Shown here: positions 21,501-35,198 of the stretch, piece by piece
Position numbering within the stretch: position 1 is the first letter of the stretch
Layout of the letters: each line of letters opens with the position of its first letter
Assembly: GCA_911728455.2 (NCBI GenBank)
Contig: OU452236.1
Location: forward strand, 13,255,838 to 13,319,837
Source: Marthasterias glacialis
Lineage: Eukaryota > Echinodermata > Asteroidea > Forcipulatida > Asteriidae
DNA: 64,000 nucleotides
Reading direction: 5' to 3'
Program-made: the position numbers and the translations under genes
The notes under the pieces: generated by a model
Database searches by the model: none
What the model was told of the DNA's origin: nothing
The model's input: only the letters and a program-made list of their open reading frames with translations

Positions 21501-23870
21501 CAAGGCGGAAGATGGCCCTGGCTGGCCAGGAAAACCAAATTTTCAGATGCAGGACTATGGCAGCTAACTGCAGGTACAAGAAATTTTTCTCTAGCCCCAT
21601 TATTTCTGGAGTTATTGGCCGTGGCGCTGCCCACTTCTTTTTTCGGCGTGTTTTTTTTTAGCTGGCTTCGGTCCAGCACACATGTAGGGGCCTTGCCTAT
21701 TGTTGACGTACACACAGCATGGCCGTATGCACTGGACATCCTCGGGGTGTCCTCTCTCCGCAGTCCCTGGCATCCTCCCTGTTAATCCCGCATCCTCAAG
21801 ACCAGCATTTTCGGAAAGCCCTCGAGCAGGGCTTTCCAACAGTGTCAGACTTGTCAGTTTCCCGCCAATACTTTGGGAGATAGAGCCGTTGCTAAGTCTT
21901 GTTTTCACTCTGTTACAGCTTCGTGTACAAAAGTGCCATTAGACAGGCGTTTGAAGCGCATTCGGAGCAGCCCCGCTCCCTGGTGATTTCAAGGCGGAAG
22001 ATGGCCCTGGCTGGCCAGGAAAACCAGATTTTCATATGCAGGACTATGGCAGCTAACTGCAGGTAGAAGAAATTTTTCTCTAACCCCATTATTTCTGGAG
22101 TTATTGGCCGTGGCGCTGCCCACTTCTTTTTTCGGCGTGTTTTTTTTAGCTGGCTTCGGTCCAGCACACATGTAGGGGCCTTGCCTATTGTTGACGTACA
22201 CACAGCATGGACGTATGCACTGGACATCCTCGGGGTGTCCTCTCTCCGCAGTCCCTGGCATCCTCCCTGTTAATCCCGCATCCTCAAGACCGGCATTTTC
22301 AGAAAGCCCTTCAGCAGGGCTTTCCAACAGTGTCAGACTTGTCAGTTTCCCGCCAATACTTTGGGAGATAGAGCCGTTGCTAAGTCTTGTTTTCACTCTG
22401 TTACAGCTTCGTGTACAAAAGTGCCATTAGACAGGCGTTTGAAGCGCATTCGGAGCAGCCCCGCTCCCTGGTGATTTCAAGGCGGAAGATGGCCCTGGCT
22501 GGCCAGGAAAACCAGATTTTCAGATGCAGGACTATGGCAGCTAACTGCAGGTACAAGAAATTTCTCTCTAGCCCCATTATTTCTGGAGATATTGGCCGTG
22601 GCGCTGCCCACTTCTTTTTTCGGCGTGTTTTTTTTTTGCTGGCTTCGGTCCAGCACACATGTAGGGGCCTTGCCTATTGTTGACGTACACACAGCATGGC
22701 CGTAGCACTGGATATCCTCGGGGTGTCCTCTCTCCGCGGTCCCTGGCATCCTCCCTGTTTATCCTGCATCCTCAAGACCGGCATTTTCGGAAAGCCCTTG
22801 AGCAGGGCTTTCCAACAGTATCAGACTTGTCAGTTTCCCGCCAATACTTTGGGAGATAGAGCCGTTGCTAAGTCTTGTTTTCACTCTGTTACAGCTTCGT
22901 GTACAAAAGTGCCATTAGACAGGCGTTTGAAGCGCATTCGGAGCAGCCCCGCTCCCTGGTGATTTCAAGGCGGAAGATGGCCCTGGCTGGCCAGGAAAAC
23001 CAGATTTTCAGTTGCAGGACTATGGCAGCTAACTGCAGGTACAAGAAATTTCTCTCTAGCCCCATTATTTCTGGAGTTATTGGCCGTGGCGCTGCCCACT
23101 TCTTTTTTCGGCGTGTTTTTTTTTTGCTGGCTTCGGTCCAGCACACATGTAGGGGCCTTGCCTATTGTTGACGTACACACAGCATGGCCGTAGCACTGGA
23201 CATCCTCGGGGTGTCCTCTCTCCGCGGTATTTGGCATCCTCCCTGTTTATCCTGCATCCTCAAGACCGGCATTTCCGGAAAGCCCTTGAGCAGGGCTTTC
23301 CAACAGTGTCAGACTTGTCAGTTTCCCGCCAATACTTTGGGAGATAGAGCCGTTGCTAAGTCTTGTTTTCACTCTGTTACAGCATCGTGTACAAAAGTGC
23401 CATTAGACAGGCGTTTGAAGCGCATTCGGAGCAGCCCCGCTCCCTGGTGATTTCAAGGCGGAAGATGGCCCTGGCTGGCCAGGAAAACCAGATTTTCAGA
23501 TGCAGGACTATGGCAGCTAACTGCAGGTACAAGAAATTTCTCTCTAGCCCCATTATTTCTGGAGTTATTGGCCGTGGCGCTGCCCACTTCTTTTTTCGGC
23601 GTGTTTTTTTTTTGCTGGCTTCGGTCCAGCACACATGTAGGGGCCTTGCCTATTGTTGACGTACACACAGCATGGCCGTAGCACTGGACATCCTCTGGGT
23701 GTCCTCTCTCCGCGGTCCCTGGCATCCTCCCTGTTTATCCTGCATCCTCAAGACCGGCATTTTCGGAAAGCCCTTGAGCAGGGCTTTCCAACAGTGTCAG
23801 ACTTGTCAGTTTCCCGCCAATACTTTGGGAGATAGAGCCGTTGCTAAGTCTTGTTTTCACTCTGTTACAG
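18503..23870 (+). repeat. Mostly uniform monomer block
   Basis: Modules start at 18503, 18991, 19478, 19966, 20454, 20942, 21430, 21919, 22407, 22895 and 23383. 18503 and 19478 share CTGATGATTTC (Val to Met) and GCGAAAG, 975 bp apart. The module ending at 20109 has lost the donor GT. The one ending at 22062 is followed by GTAG. The units following 21430 and 21919 have the TG insertion in GTATGCAC, CCGCAGTCC and GTTAATCCC, resembling those near 9.1 and 13.5 kb, so they form a dispersed subfamily. Confidence 0.87.
19966..20109 (+). other. Open exon-like module with damaged donor
   Basis: The module is open, but CTGCAG is followed by TAACAAG in place of GTACAAG. The only GT left is one base upstream (20109-20110), which would shift the frame if used. 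It is private to this unit. Confidence 0.75.
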
Positions 23871-26800
23871 CTTCGTGTACAAAAGTGCCATTAGACAGGC
23901 GTTTGAAGCGCATTCGGAGCAGCCCCGCTCCCTGGTGATTTCAAGGCGGAAGATGGCCCTGGCTGGCCAGGAAAACCAGATTTTCAGATGCAGGACTATG
24001 GCAGCTAACTGCAGGTACAAGAAATTTCTCTCTAGCCCCATTATTTCTGGAGTTATTGGCCGTGGCGCTGCCCACTTCTTTTTTCGGCGTTTTTTTTTTC
24101 TCTGGCTTCGGTCCAGCACACATGTAGGGGCCTTGCCTATTGTTGACGTACACACAGCATGGCCGTATGCACTGGACATCCTCGGGGTGTCCTCTCTCCG
24201 TGTTCCCTGGCATCCTCCCTGTTTATCCTGCATCCTCAAGACCGGCATTTTCGGAAAGCCCTTGAGCAGGGCTTTCCAACAGTGTCAGACTTGTCAGTTT
24301 CCCGCCAATACTTTGGGAGATAGAGCCGTTGCTAAGTCTTGTTTTCACTCTGTTACAGCTTCGTGTACAAAAGTGCCATTAGAGAGGCGTTTGAAGCGCA
24401 TTCGGAGCAGCCCCACTCCCTGGTGATTTCAAGGCGGAAGATGGCCCTGGCTGGCCAAGAAAACCAGATTTTCAGATGCAGGACTATGGCAGCTAACTGC
24501 AGGTACAAGAAATTTTTCTCTAGCCCCATTATTTCTGGAGTTATTGGCCGTGGCGCTGCCCACTTCTTTTTTCGGCGTTTTTTTTAGCTGGCTTCGGTCC
24601 AGCACACACGTAGCGGCCTTGGCTATAGATGACGTACATACAGCATGGCCGTTTGCACTGGACATCCTCGGGGTGTCCTCTCTCCGCGGTCCCTGGCATC
24701 CTCCCTGTTTATCCAACATCCTCAAAACCGGCATTTTCGGAAAGCCCTTGAGCAGGGCTTTCCAACAGTGTCAGACTTGTCAGTTTCCGGCCAATACTTT
24801 GGGAGATAGAGCCGTTGCTAAGTCTTGTTTTCACTCTGTTACAGCTTCGTGTACAAAAGTGCCATTAGACAGGCGTTTGAAGCGCATTCGGAGCAGCCCC
24901 GCTCCCTGGTGATTTCAAGGCGGAAGATGGCCCTGGCTGGCCAGGAAAACCAGATTTTCAGATGCAGGACTATGGCAGCTAACTGCAGGTACAAGAATTT
25001 TTTTCTCTAGCCCCAATATTTCTGGAGTTATTGGCCGTGGCGCTGCCCACTTCTTTTTTCGGCGTTTTTTTTTTGCTGGCTTCGGTCCAGCACACATGTA
25101 GCGGCCTTGCCTATTGTTGACGTACACACAGCATGGCCGTATGCACTGGACATCCTCGGGGTGTCCTCTCTCCGTGTTCCCTGGCATCCTCCCTGTTTAT
25201 CCTGCATCCTCAAGACCGGCATTTTCAGAAAGCCCTTGAGCAGGGCTTTCCAACAGTGTCAGACTTGTCAGTTTCCCGCCAATACTTTGGGAGATAGAGC
25301 CGTTGCTAAGTCTTGTTTTCACTCTGTTACAGCTTCGTGTACAAAAGTGCCATTAGACAGGCGTTTGAAGCGCATTCGGAGCAGCCCCGCTCCCTGGTGA
25401 TTTCAAGGCGGAAGATGGCCCTGGCTGGCCAGGAAAACCAGATTTTCAGATGCAGGACTATGGCAGCTAACTGCAGGTACAAGAATTTTTTCTCTAGCCC
25501 CATTATTTCTGGAGTTATTGGCCGTGGCGCTGCCCACTTCTTTTTTCGGCGTTTTTTTTAGCTGGCTTCGGTCCAGCACACACGTAGCGGCCTTGGCTAT
25601 AGATGATGTACACACAGCATGGCCGTATGCACTGGACATCCTCGGGGTGTCCTCTCTCCGCGGTCCCTGGCATCCTTCCTGTTTATCCCACATCCTCAAG
25701 ACCAGCATTTTCGGAAAGCCCTTGAGCAGGGCTTTCCAACAGTGTCAGACTTGTCAGTTTCCCGCCAATACTTTGGGAGATAGAGCCGTTGCTAAGTCTT
25801 GTTTTCACTCTGTTACAGCTTCGTGTACAAAAGTGCCATTAGACAGGCGTTTGAAGCGCATTCGGAGCAGCCCCGCTCCCTGGTGATTTCAAGGCGGAAG
25901 ATGGCCCTGGCTGGCCAAGAAAACCAGGTTTTCAGATGCAGGACTATGGCAGCTAACTGCAGGTACAAGAAATTTCTCTCTAGCCCCATTATTTCTGGAG
26001 TTATTGGCCGTGGCGCTGCCCACTTCTTTTTTCGACGTGTTTTTTTTTGCTGGCTTCGGTCCAGCACACATGTAGGGGCCTTGCCTATTGTTGACGTACA
26101 CACAGCATGGCCGTAGCACTGGACATCCTCGGGGTGTCCTCTCTCTGCGGTCCCTGACATCCTCCCTGTTTATCCTGCATCCTCAAGACCGGCATTTTCG
26201 GAAAGCCCTTGAGCAGGGCTTTCCAACAGTGTCAGACTTGTCAGTTTCCCGCCAATACTTTGGGAGATAGAGCCGTTGCTAAGTCTTGTTTTCACTCTGT
26301 TACAGCTTCGTGTACAAAAGTGCCATTAGACAGGCGTTTGAAGCGCATTCGGAGCAGCCCCGCTCCCTGGTGATTTCAAGGCGGAAGATGGCCCTGGCTG
26401 GCCAGGAAAACCAGATTTTCAGATGCAGGACTATGGCAGCTAACTGCAGGTACAAGAAATTTCTCTCTAGCCCCATTATTTCTGGAGTTATTGGCCGTGG
26501 CGCTGCCCCCTTTTTTTCGGCGTGTTTTTTTTTTTTTGCTGGCTTCGGTCCAGCACACACGTAGGGGCCTTGCCTATTGTTGACGTACACACAGCATGGC
26601 CGTATGCACTGGACATCCTCGGGGTGTCCTCTCTCCGCAGTCCCTGGCATCCTCCCTGTTTATCCCGCATCCTCAAGACCGGAATTTTCGGAAAGCCCTT
26701 GAGCAGGGCTTTCCAACAGTGTCAGACTTGTCAGTTTCCCGCCAATACTTTGGGAGATAGAGCCATTGCTAAGTCTTGTTTTCACTCTGTTACAGCTTCG

Positions 26801-27774
26801 TGTACAAAAGTGCCATTAGACAGGCGTTTGAAGCGCATTCGGACAGCCCCGCTCCCTGGTGATTTCAAGGCGGAAGATGGCCCTGGCTGGCCAAGAAAAC
26901 CAGGTTTTCAGATGCAGGACTATGGCAGCTAACTGCAGGTACAAGAAATTTCTCTCTAGCCCCATTATTTCTGGAGTTATTGGCCGTGGCGCTGCCCACT
27001 TCTTTTTTCGACGTGTTTTTTTTTTTTTTGCTGGCTTCGGTCCAGCACACATGTAGGGGCCTTGCCTATTGTTGACGTACACACAGCATGGCCGTAGCAC
27101 TGGACATCCTCGGGGTGTCCTCTCTCCGCAGTCCCTGGCATCCTCCCTGTTTATCCCGCATCCTCAAGACCGGCATTTTCGGAAAGCCCTTGAGCAGGGC
27201 TTTCCAACAGTGTCAGACTTGTCAGTTTCCGGCCAATACTTTGGGAGATAGAGCCGTTGCTAAGTCTTGTTTTCACTCTGTTACAGCTTCGTGTACAAAA
27301 GTGCCATTAGACAGGCGTTTGAAGCGCATTCGGAGCAGCCCCGCTCCCTGGTGATTTCAAGGCGGAAGATGGCCCTGGCTGGCCAGGAAAACCAGATTTT
27401 CAGATGCAGGACTATGGCAGCTAACTGCAGGTACAAGAAATTTCTCTCTAGCCCCATTATTTCTGGAGTTATTGGCCGTGGCGCTGCCCCCTTTTTTTCG
27501 GCGTGTTTTTTTTTTTTGCTGGCTTCGGTCCAGCACACATGTAGGGGCCTTGCCTATTGTTGACGTACACACAGCATGGCCGTAGCACTGGACATCCTCG
27601 GGGTGTCCTCTCTCCGCAGTCCCTGGCATCCTCCCTGTTTATCCCGCATCCTCAAGACCGGCATTTTCGGAAAGCCCTTGAGCAGGGCTTTCCAACAGTG
27701 TCAGACTTGTCAGTTTCCGGCCAATACTTTGGGAGATAGAGCCGTTGCTAAGTCTTGTTTTCACTCTGTTACAG
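23871..27774 (+). repeat. Eight-unit block, left copy of 3905-bp duplication
   Basis: Modules start at 23871, 24359, 24845, 25333, 25819, 26306, 26796 and 27287. From about 24.0 to 25.9 kb it matches 27.9-29.8 kb at an offset of 3905 bp, including CTCTGG after the T-tract (24099-24105 versus 28004-28010), TCCGTGTTCCC, and the GTTTGCAC and ATCCAACATCC unit. Two adjacent units here (modules 26306 and 27287) have CTGCCCCC followed by a T run in place of CTGCCCACTTC. The module at 26796 has a one-base deletion. Confidence 0.85.
26796..26938 (+). other. Exon-like module, 1-nt deletion (143 nt)
   Basis: TCGGACAGCCCC near 26840-26850 replaces TCGGAGCAGCCCC, shifting the frame. It is private to this unit and absent from its counterpart 3905 bp to the right, so it arose after that duplication. 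Confidence 0.8.
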
Positions 27775-30700
27775 CTTCGTGTACAAAAGTGCCATTAGAC
27801 AGGCGTTTGAAGCGCATTCGGAGCAGCCCCGCTCCCTGGTGATTTCAAGGCGGAAGATGGCCCTGGCTGGCCAGGAAAACCAGATTTTCAGATGCAGGAC
27901 TATGGCAGCTAACTGCAGGTACAAGAAATTTTTTCTCTAGCCCCATTATTTCTGGAGTTATTGGCCGTGGCGCTGCCCACTTCTTTTTTCGGCGTTTTTT
28001 TTTTCTCTGGCTTCGGTCCAGCACACATGTAGGGGCCTTGCCTATTGTTGACGTACACACAGCATGGCCGTATGCACTGGACATCCTCGGGGTGTCCTCT
28101 CTCCGTGTTCCCTGGCATCCTCCCTGTTTATCCTGCATCCTCAAGACCGGCATTTTCGGAAAGCCCTTGAGCAGGGCTTTCCAACAGTGTCAGACTTGTC
28201 AGTTTCCCGCCAATACTTTGGGAGATAGAGCCGTTGCTAAGTCTTGTTTTCACTCTGTTACAGCTTCGTGTACAAAAGTGCCATTAGACAGGCGTTTGAA
28301 GCGCATTCGGAGCAGCCCCACTCCCTGGTGATTTCAAGGCGGAAGATGGCCCTGGCTGGCCAAGAAAACCAGATTTTCAGATGCAGGACTATGGCAGCTA
28401 ACTGCAGGTACAAGAAATTTTTCTCTAGCCCCATTATTTCTGGAGTTATTGGCCGTGGCGCTGCCCACTTCTTTTTTCGGCGTTTTTTTTAGCTGGCTTC
28501 GGTCCAGCACACACGTAGCGGCCTTGGCTATAGATGACGTACATACAGCATGGCCGTTTGCACTGGACATCCTCGGGGTGTCCTCTCTCCGCGGTCCCTG
28601 GCATCCTCCCTGTTTATCCAACATCCTCAAAACCGGCATTTTCGAAAAGCCCTTGAGCAGGGCTTTCCAACAGTGTCAGACTTGTCAGTTTCCGGCCAAT
28701 ACTTTGGGAGATAGAGCCGTTGCTAAGTCTTGTTTTCACTCTGTTACAGCTTCGTGTACAAAAGTGCCATTAGACAGGCGTTTGAAGCGCATTCGGAGCA
28801 GCCCCGCTCCCTGGTGATTTCAAGGCGGAAGATGGCCCTGGCTGGCCAGGAAAACCAGATTTTCAGATGCAGGACTATGGCAGCTAACTGCAGGTACAAG
28901 AAATTTTTTCTCTAGCCCCAATATTTCTGGAGTTATTGGCCGTGGCGCTGCCCACTTCTTTTTTCGGCGTTTTTTTTTTGCTGGCTTCGGTCCAGCACAC
29001 ATGTAGCGGCCTTGCCTATTGTTGACGTACACACAGCATGGCCGTATGCACTGGACATCCTCGGGGTGTCCTCTCTCCGTGTTCCCTGGCATCCTCCCTG
29101 TTTATCCTGCATCCTCAAGACCGGCATTTTCAGAAAGCCCTTGAGCAGGGCTTTCCAACAGTGTCAGACTTGTCAGTTTCCCGCCAATACTTTGGGAGAT
29201 AGAGCCGTTGCTAAGTCTTGTTTTCACTCTGTTACAGCTTCGTGTACAAAAGTGCCATTAGACAGGCGTTTGAAGCGCATTCGGAGCAGCCCCGCTCCCT
29301 GGTGATTTCAAGGCGGAAGATGGCCCTGGCTGGCCAGGAAAACCAGATTTTCAGATGCAGGACTATGGCAGCTAACTGCAGGTACAAGAATTTTTTCTCT
29401 AGCCCCATTATTTCTGGAGTTATTGGCCGTGGCGCTGCCCACTTCTTTTTTCGGCGTTTTTTTTAGCTGGCTTCGGTCCAGCACACACGTAGCGGCCTTG
29501 GCTATAGATGACGTACACACAGCATGGCCGTATGCACTGGACATCCTCGGGGTGTCCTCTCTCCGCGGTCCCTGGCATCCTTCCTGTTTATCCCACATCC
29601 TCAAGACCAGCATTTTCGGAAAGCCCTTGAGCAGGGCTTTCCAACAGTGTCAGACTTGTCAGTTTCCCGCCAATACTTTGGGAGATAGAGCCGTTGCTAA
29701 GTCTTGTTTTCACTCTGTTACAGCTTCGTGTACAAAAGTGCCATTAGACAGGCGTTTGAAGCGCATTCGGAGCAGCCCCGCTCCCTGGTGATTTCAAGGC
29801 GGAAGATGGCCCTGGCTGGCCAAGAAAACCAGGTTTTCAGATGCAGGACTATGGCAGCTAACTGCAGGTACAAGAAATTTCTCTCTAGCCCCATTATTTC
29901 TGGAGTTATTGGCCGTGGCGCTGCCCACTTCTTTTTTCGGCGTGTTTTTTCTTTTGCTGGCTTCGGTCCAGCACACATGTAGGGGCCTTGCCTATTGTTG
30001 ACGTACACACAGCATGGCCGTATGCACTCGACATCCTCGGGGTGTCCTCTCTCCGCAGTCCCTGGCATCCTCCCTGTTTATCCCGCATCCTCAAGACCGG
30101 CATTTTCGGAAAGCCCTTGAGCAGGGCTTTCCAACAGTGTCAGACTTGTCAGTTTCCCGCCAATACTTTGGGAGATAGAGCCGTTGCTAAGTCTTGTTTT
30201 CACTCTGTTACAGCTTCGTGTACAAAAGTGCCATTAGACAGGCGTTTGAAGCGCATTCGGAGCAGCCCCGCTCCCTGGTGATTTCAAGGCGGAAGATGGC
30301 CCTGGCTGGCCAAGAAAACCAGATTTTCAGATGCAGGACTATGGCAGCTAACTGCAGGTACAAGAAATTTCTCTCTAGCCCCATTATTTCTGGAGTTATT
30401 GGCCGTGGCGCTGCCCACTTCTTTTTTCGACGTGTTTTTTTTTGCTGGCTTCGGTCCAGCACACATGTAGGGGCCTTGCCTATTGTTGACGTACACACAG
30501 CATGGCCGTAGCACTGGACATCCTCGGGGTGTCCTCTCTCTGCGGTCCCTGACATCCTCCCTGTTTATCCTGCATCCTCAAGACCGGCATTTTCGGAAAG
30601 CCCTTGAGCAGGGCTTTCCAACAGTGTCAGAGTTGTCAGTTTCCCGCCAATACTTTGGGAGATAGAGCCGTTGCTAAGTCTTGTTTTCACTCTGTTACAG

Positions 30701-31190
30701 CTTCGTGTACAAAAGTGCCATTAGACAGGCGTTTGAAGCGCATTCGGAGCAGCCCCGCTCCCTGGTGATTTCAAGGCGGAAGATGGCCCTGGCTGGCCAA
30801 GAAAACCAGGTTTTCAGATGCAGGACTATGGCAGCTAACTGCAGGTACAAGAAATTTCTCTCTAGCCCCATTATTTCTGGAGTTATTGGCCGTGGCGCTG
30901 CCCACTTCTTTTTTCGGCGTGTTTTTTCTTTTGCTGGCTTCGGTCCAGCACACATGTAGGGGCCTTGCCTATTGTTGACGTACACACAGCATGGCCGTAT
31001 GCACTCGACATCCTCGGGGTGTCCTCTCTCCGCAGTCCCTGGCATCCTCCCTGTTTATCCCGCATCCTCAAGACCGGCATTTTCGGAAAGCCCTTGAGCA
31101 GGGCTTTCCAACAGTGTCAGACTTGTCAGTTTCCGGTCAATACTTTGGGAGATAGAGCCGTTGCTAAGTCTTGTTTTCACTCTGTTACAG
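27775..31190 (+). repeat. Right copy of 3905-bp duplication, partly rearranged
   Basis: Modules start at 27775, 28264, 28750, 29238, 29724, 30214 and 30701. The first half follows the left copy at 3905 bp. The spacer after 25819, with CTCTCTGCGG and CCTGACATCC, matches the one after 30214 at 4395 bp, one unit further, so a unit with TTTTTTCTTTTG was added or exchanged. That unit type recurs after 30701, 32642 and 35545. Confidence 0.82.
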
Positions 31191-31869
31191 CTTCGTGTAC
31201 AAAAGTGCCATTAGACAGGCGTTTGAAGCGCATTCGGAGCAGCCCCGCTCCCTGGTGATTTCAAGGCGGAAGATGGCCCTGGCTGGCCAGGAAAACCAGA
31301 TTTTCAGATGCAGGACTATGGCAGCTAACTGCAGGTACAAGAAATTTTTTCTCTAGCCCCATTATTTCTGGAGTTATTGGCTGTGGCGCTGCCCACTTCT
31401 TTTTTCGGCGTTTTTTTTTCCCTGGCTTCGGTCCAGCACACATGTAGGGGCCTTGCCTATTGTTGACGTACACACAGCATGGCCGTATGCACTGGACATC
31501 CTCGGGGTGTCCTCTCTCCGTGTTCCCTGGCATCCTCCCTGTTTATCCTGCATCCTCAAGACCGGCATTTTCGGAAAGCCCTTGAGCAGGGCTTTCCAAC
31601 AGTGTCAGACTTGTCAGTTTCCCGCCAATACTTTGGGAGATAGAGCCGTTGCTAAGTCTTGTTTTCACTCTGTTACAGCTTCGTGTACAAAAGTGCCATT
31701 AGACAGGCGTTTGAAGCGCATTCGGAGCAGCCCCGCTCCCTGGTGATTTCAAGGCGGAAGATGGCCTTGGATGGCCAAGAAAACCAGATTTTCAGATGCA
31801 GGACTATGGCAGCTAACTGCAGGTACAAGAAATTTTTCTCTAGCCCCATTATTTCTGGAGTTATTGGCC

Positions 31870-31890
31870 GTGGCGCTGCGGCGTTTTTTT
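31870..31890 (+). repeat. 14-bp spacer deletion defining 473-bp units
   Basis: GCGCTGCGGCG replaces GCGCTGCCCACTTC...CGGCG, removing 14 bp just before the T-tract. The unit shrinks from 487 to 473 bp. The same deletion is in the units starting at 31679, 33621, 34582 and 36523; in the 33621 and 34582 units the sequence also reads GGCCCTGCGG. CACACCATGG in place of CACAGCATGG is linked to it. Confidence 0.85.
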
Positions 31891-32151
31891 TTTGCTGGCT
31901 TCGGTCCAGCACACATGTAGGGGCCTTGCCTATTGTTGACGTACACACACCATGGCCGTATGCACTGGACATCCTCGGGGTGTCCCCTCTCCGCGGTCTC
32001 TGGCATCCTCCCTGTTTATCCTGCATCCTCAAGACCGGCATTTTCGGAAAGCCCTTGAGCAGGGCTTTCCAACAGTGTCAGACTTGTCAGTTTCCCGCCA
32101 ATACTTTGGGAGATAGAGCCGTTGCTAAGTCTTGTTTTCACTCTGTTACAG

Positions 32152-32295
32152 CTTCGTGTACAAAAGTGCCATTAGACAGGCGTTTGAAGCGCATTCGGAG
32201 CAGCCCCGCTCCCTGGTGATTTCAAGGCGGAAGATGGCCCTGGCTGGCTAAGAAAACCAGATTTTCAGATGCAGGACTATGGCAGCTAACTGCAG
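32152..32295 (+). other. Exon-like module with in-frame TAA
   Basis: GGCCAAG becomes GGCTAAG, giving TAA at 32249-32251. It directly follows a 14-bp-deletion unit. Confidence 0.8.
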
Positions 32296-35054
32296 GTACA
32301 AGAAATTTCTCTCTAGCCCCATTATTTCTGGAGTTATTGGCCGTGGCGCTGCCCACTTCTTTTTTCGGCGTGTTTTTTTTTTTGCTGGCTTCGGTCCAGC
32401 ACACATGTAGGGGCCTTGCCTATTGTTGACGTACACACAGCATGGCCGTATGCACTCGACATCCTCGGGGTGTCCTCTCTCTGCGGTCCCTGACATCCTC
32501 CCTATTTATCCTGCATCCTCAAGACCGGCATTTTCGGAAAGCCTTTGAGCAGGGCTTTCCAACAGTGTCAGAGTTGTCAGTTTCCCGCCAATACTTTGGG
32601 AGATAGAGCCGTTGCTAAGTCTTGTTTTCACTCTGTTACAGCTTCGTGTACAAAAGTGCCATTAGACAGGCGTTTGAAGCGCATTCGGAGCAGCCCCGCT
32701 CCCTGGTGATTTCAAGGCGGAAGATGGCCCTGGCTGGCCAAGAAAACCAGGTTTTCAGATGCAGGACTATGGCAGCTAACTGCAGGTACAAGAAATTTCT
32801 CTCTAGCCCCATTATTTCTGGAGTTATTGGCCGTGGCGCTGCCCACTTCTTTTTTCGGCGTGTTTTTTCTTTTGCTGGCTTCGGTCCAGCACACATGTAG
32901 GGGCCTTGCCTATTGTTGACGTACACACAGCATGGCCGCATGCACTCGACATCCTCGGGGTGTCCTCTCTCCGCAGTCCCTGGCATCCTCCCTGTTTATC
33001 CCGCATCCTCAAGACCGGCATTTTCGGAAAGCCCTTGAGCAGGGCTTTCCAACAGTGTCAGACTTGTCAGTTTCCGGCCAATACTTTGGGAGATAGAGCC
33101 GTTGCTAAGTCTTGTTTTCACTCTGTTACAGCTTCGTGTACAAAAGTGCCATTAGACAGGCGTTTGAAGCGCATTCGGAGCAGCCCCGCTCCCTGGTGAT
33201 TTCAAGGCGGAAGATGGCCCTGGCTGGCCAGGAAAACCAGATTTTCAGATGCAGGACTATGGCAGCTAACTGCAGGTACAAGAAATTTTTTCTCTAGCCC
33301 CATTATTTCTGGAGTTATTGGCCGTGGCGCTGCCCACTTCTTTTTTCGGCGTTTTTTTTTTCCCTGGCTTCGGTCCAGCACACATGTAGGTGCCTTGCCT
33401 ATTGTTGACGTACACACAGCATGGCCGTATGCACTGGACATCCTCGGGGTGTCCTCTCTCCGTGTTCCCTGGCATCTTCCCTGTTTATCCTGCATCCTCA
33501 AGACCGGCATTTTCGGAAAGCCCTTGAGCAGGGCTTTCCAACAGTGTCAGACTTGTCAGTTTCCCGCCAATACTTTGGGAGATAGAGCCGTTGCTAAGTC
33601 TTGTTTTCACTCTGTTACAGCTTCGTGTACAAAAGTGCCATTAGACAGGCGTTTGAAGCGCATTCGGAGCAGCCCCGCTCCCTGGTGATTTCAAGGCGGA
33701 AGATGGCCCTGGATGGCCAAGAAAACCAGATTTTCAGATGCAGGACTATGGCAGCTAACTGCAGGTACAAGAAATTTTTCTCTAGCCCCATTATTTCTGG
33801 AGTTATTGGCCGTGGCCCTGCGGCGTTTTTTTTTTGCTGGCTTCGGTCCAGCACACATGTAGGGGCCTTGCCTATTGTTGACGTACACACACCATGGCCG
33901 TATGCACTGGACATCCTCGGGGTGTCCCCTCTCCGCGGTCCCTGGCATCCTCCCTGTTTATCCTGCATCCTCAAGACCGGCATTTTCGGAAAGCCCTTGA
34001 GCAGGGCTTTCCAACAGTGTCAGACTTGTCAGTTTCCCGCCAATACTTTGGGAGATAGAGCCGTTGCTAAGTCTTGTTTTCACTCTGTTACAGCTTCGTG
34101 TACAAAAGTGCCATTAGACAGGCGTTTGAAGCGCATTCGGAGCAGCCCCGCTCCCTGGTGATTTCAAGGCGGAAGATGGCCCTGGCTGGCCAGGAAAACC
34201 AGATTTTCAGATGCAGGACTATGGCAGCTAACTGCAGGTACAAGAAATTTTTTCTCTAGCCCCATTATTTCTGGAGTTATTGGCCGTGGCGCTGCCCACT
34301 TCTTTTTTCGGCGTTTTTTTTTCCCTGGCTTCGGTCCAGCACACATGTAGGTGCCTTGCCTATTGTTGACGTACACACAGCATGGCCGTATGCACTGGAC
34401 ATCCTCGGGGTGTCCTCTCTCCGTGTTCCCTGGCATCTTCCCTGTTTATCCTGCATCCTCAAGACCGGCATTTTCGGAAAGCCCTTGAGCAGGGCTTTCC
34501 AACAGTGTCAGACTTGTCAGTTTCCCGCCAATACTTTGGGAGATAGAGCCGTTGCTAAGTCTTGTTTTCACTCTGTTACAGCTTCGTGTACAAAAGTGCC
34601 ATTAGACAGGCGTTTGAAGCGCATTCGGAGCAGCCCCGCTCCCTGGTGATTTCAAGGCGGAAGATGGCCCTGGATGGCCAAGAAAACCAGATTTTCAGAT
34701 GCAGGACTATGGAAGCTAACTGCAGGTACAAGAAATTTTTCTCTAGCCCCATTATTTCTGGAGTTATTGGCCGTGGCCCTGCGGCGTTTTTTTTTGGCTG
34801 GCTTCGGTCCAGCACACATGTAGGGGCCTTGCCTATTGTTGACGTACACACACCATGGCCGTATGCACTGGACATCCTCGGGGTGTCCCCTCTCCGCGGT
34901 CCCTGGCATCCTCCCTGTTTATCCTGCATCCTCAAGACCGGCATTTTCGGAAAGCCCTTGAGCAGGGCTTTCCAACAGTGTCAGACTTGTCAGTTTCCCG
35001 CCAATACTTTGGGAGATAGAGCCGTTGCTAAGTCTTGTTTTCACTCTGTTACAG

Positions 35055-35198
35055 CTTCGTGTACAAAAGTGCCATTAGACAGGCGTTTGAAGCGCATTCG
35101 GAGCAGCCCCGCTCCCTGGTGATTTCAAGGCGGAAGATGGCCCTGGCTGGCTAAGAAAACCAGATTTTCAGATGCAGGACTATGGCAGCTAACTGCAG
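35055..35198 (+). other. Exon-like module with in-frame TAA
   Basis: The GGCTAAG change recurs with TAA at 35152-35154, again after a 14-bp-deletion unit, so the two units travelled together. Confidence 0.8.

Noticed and set aside
23851..24426. Plus-strand frames of 186-192 codons spanning two modules (also at 31659, 33601, 34562, 36503, 48684, 50633, 51124, 52592)
   Set aside because: They start in the module's open frame but leave it in the spacer and enter the next module in a different frame, ending at its TGA. They exist only where T-tract length happens to allow it.
25600..25615. Box C-like AGATGATG of a snoRNA
   Set aside because: Only this unit has it; related units read AGATGACG, and no box D is placed to pair with it.
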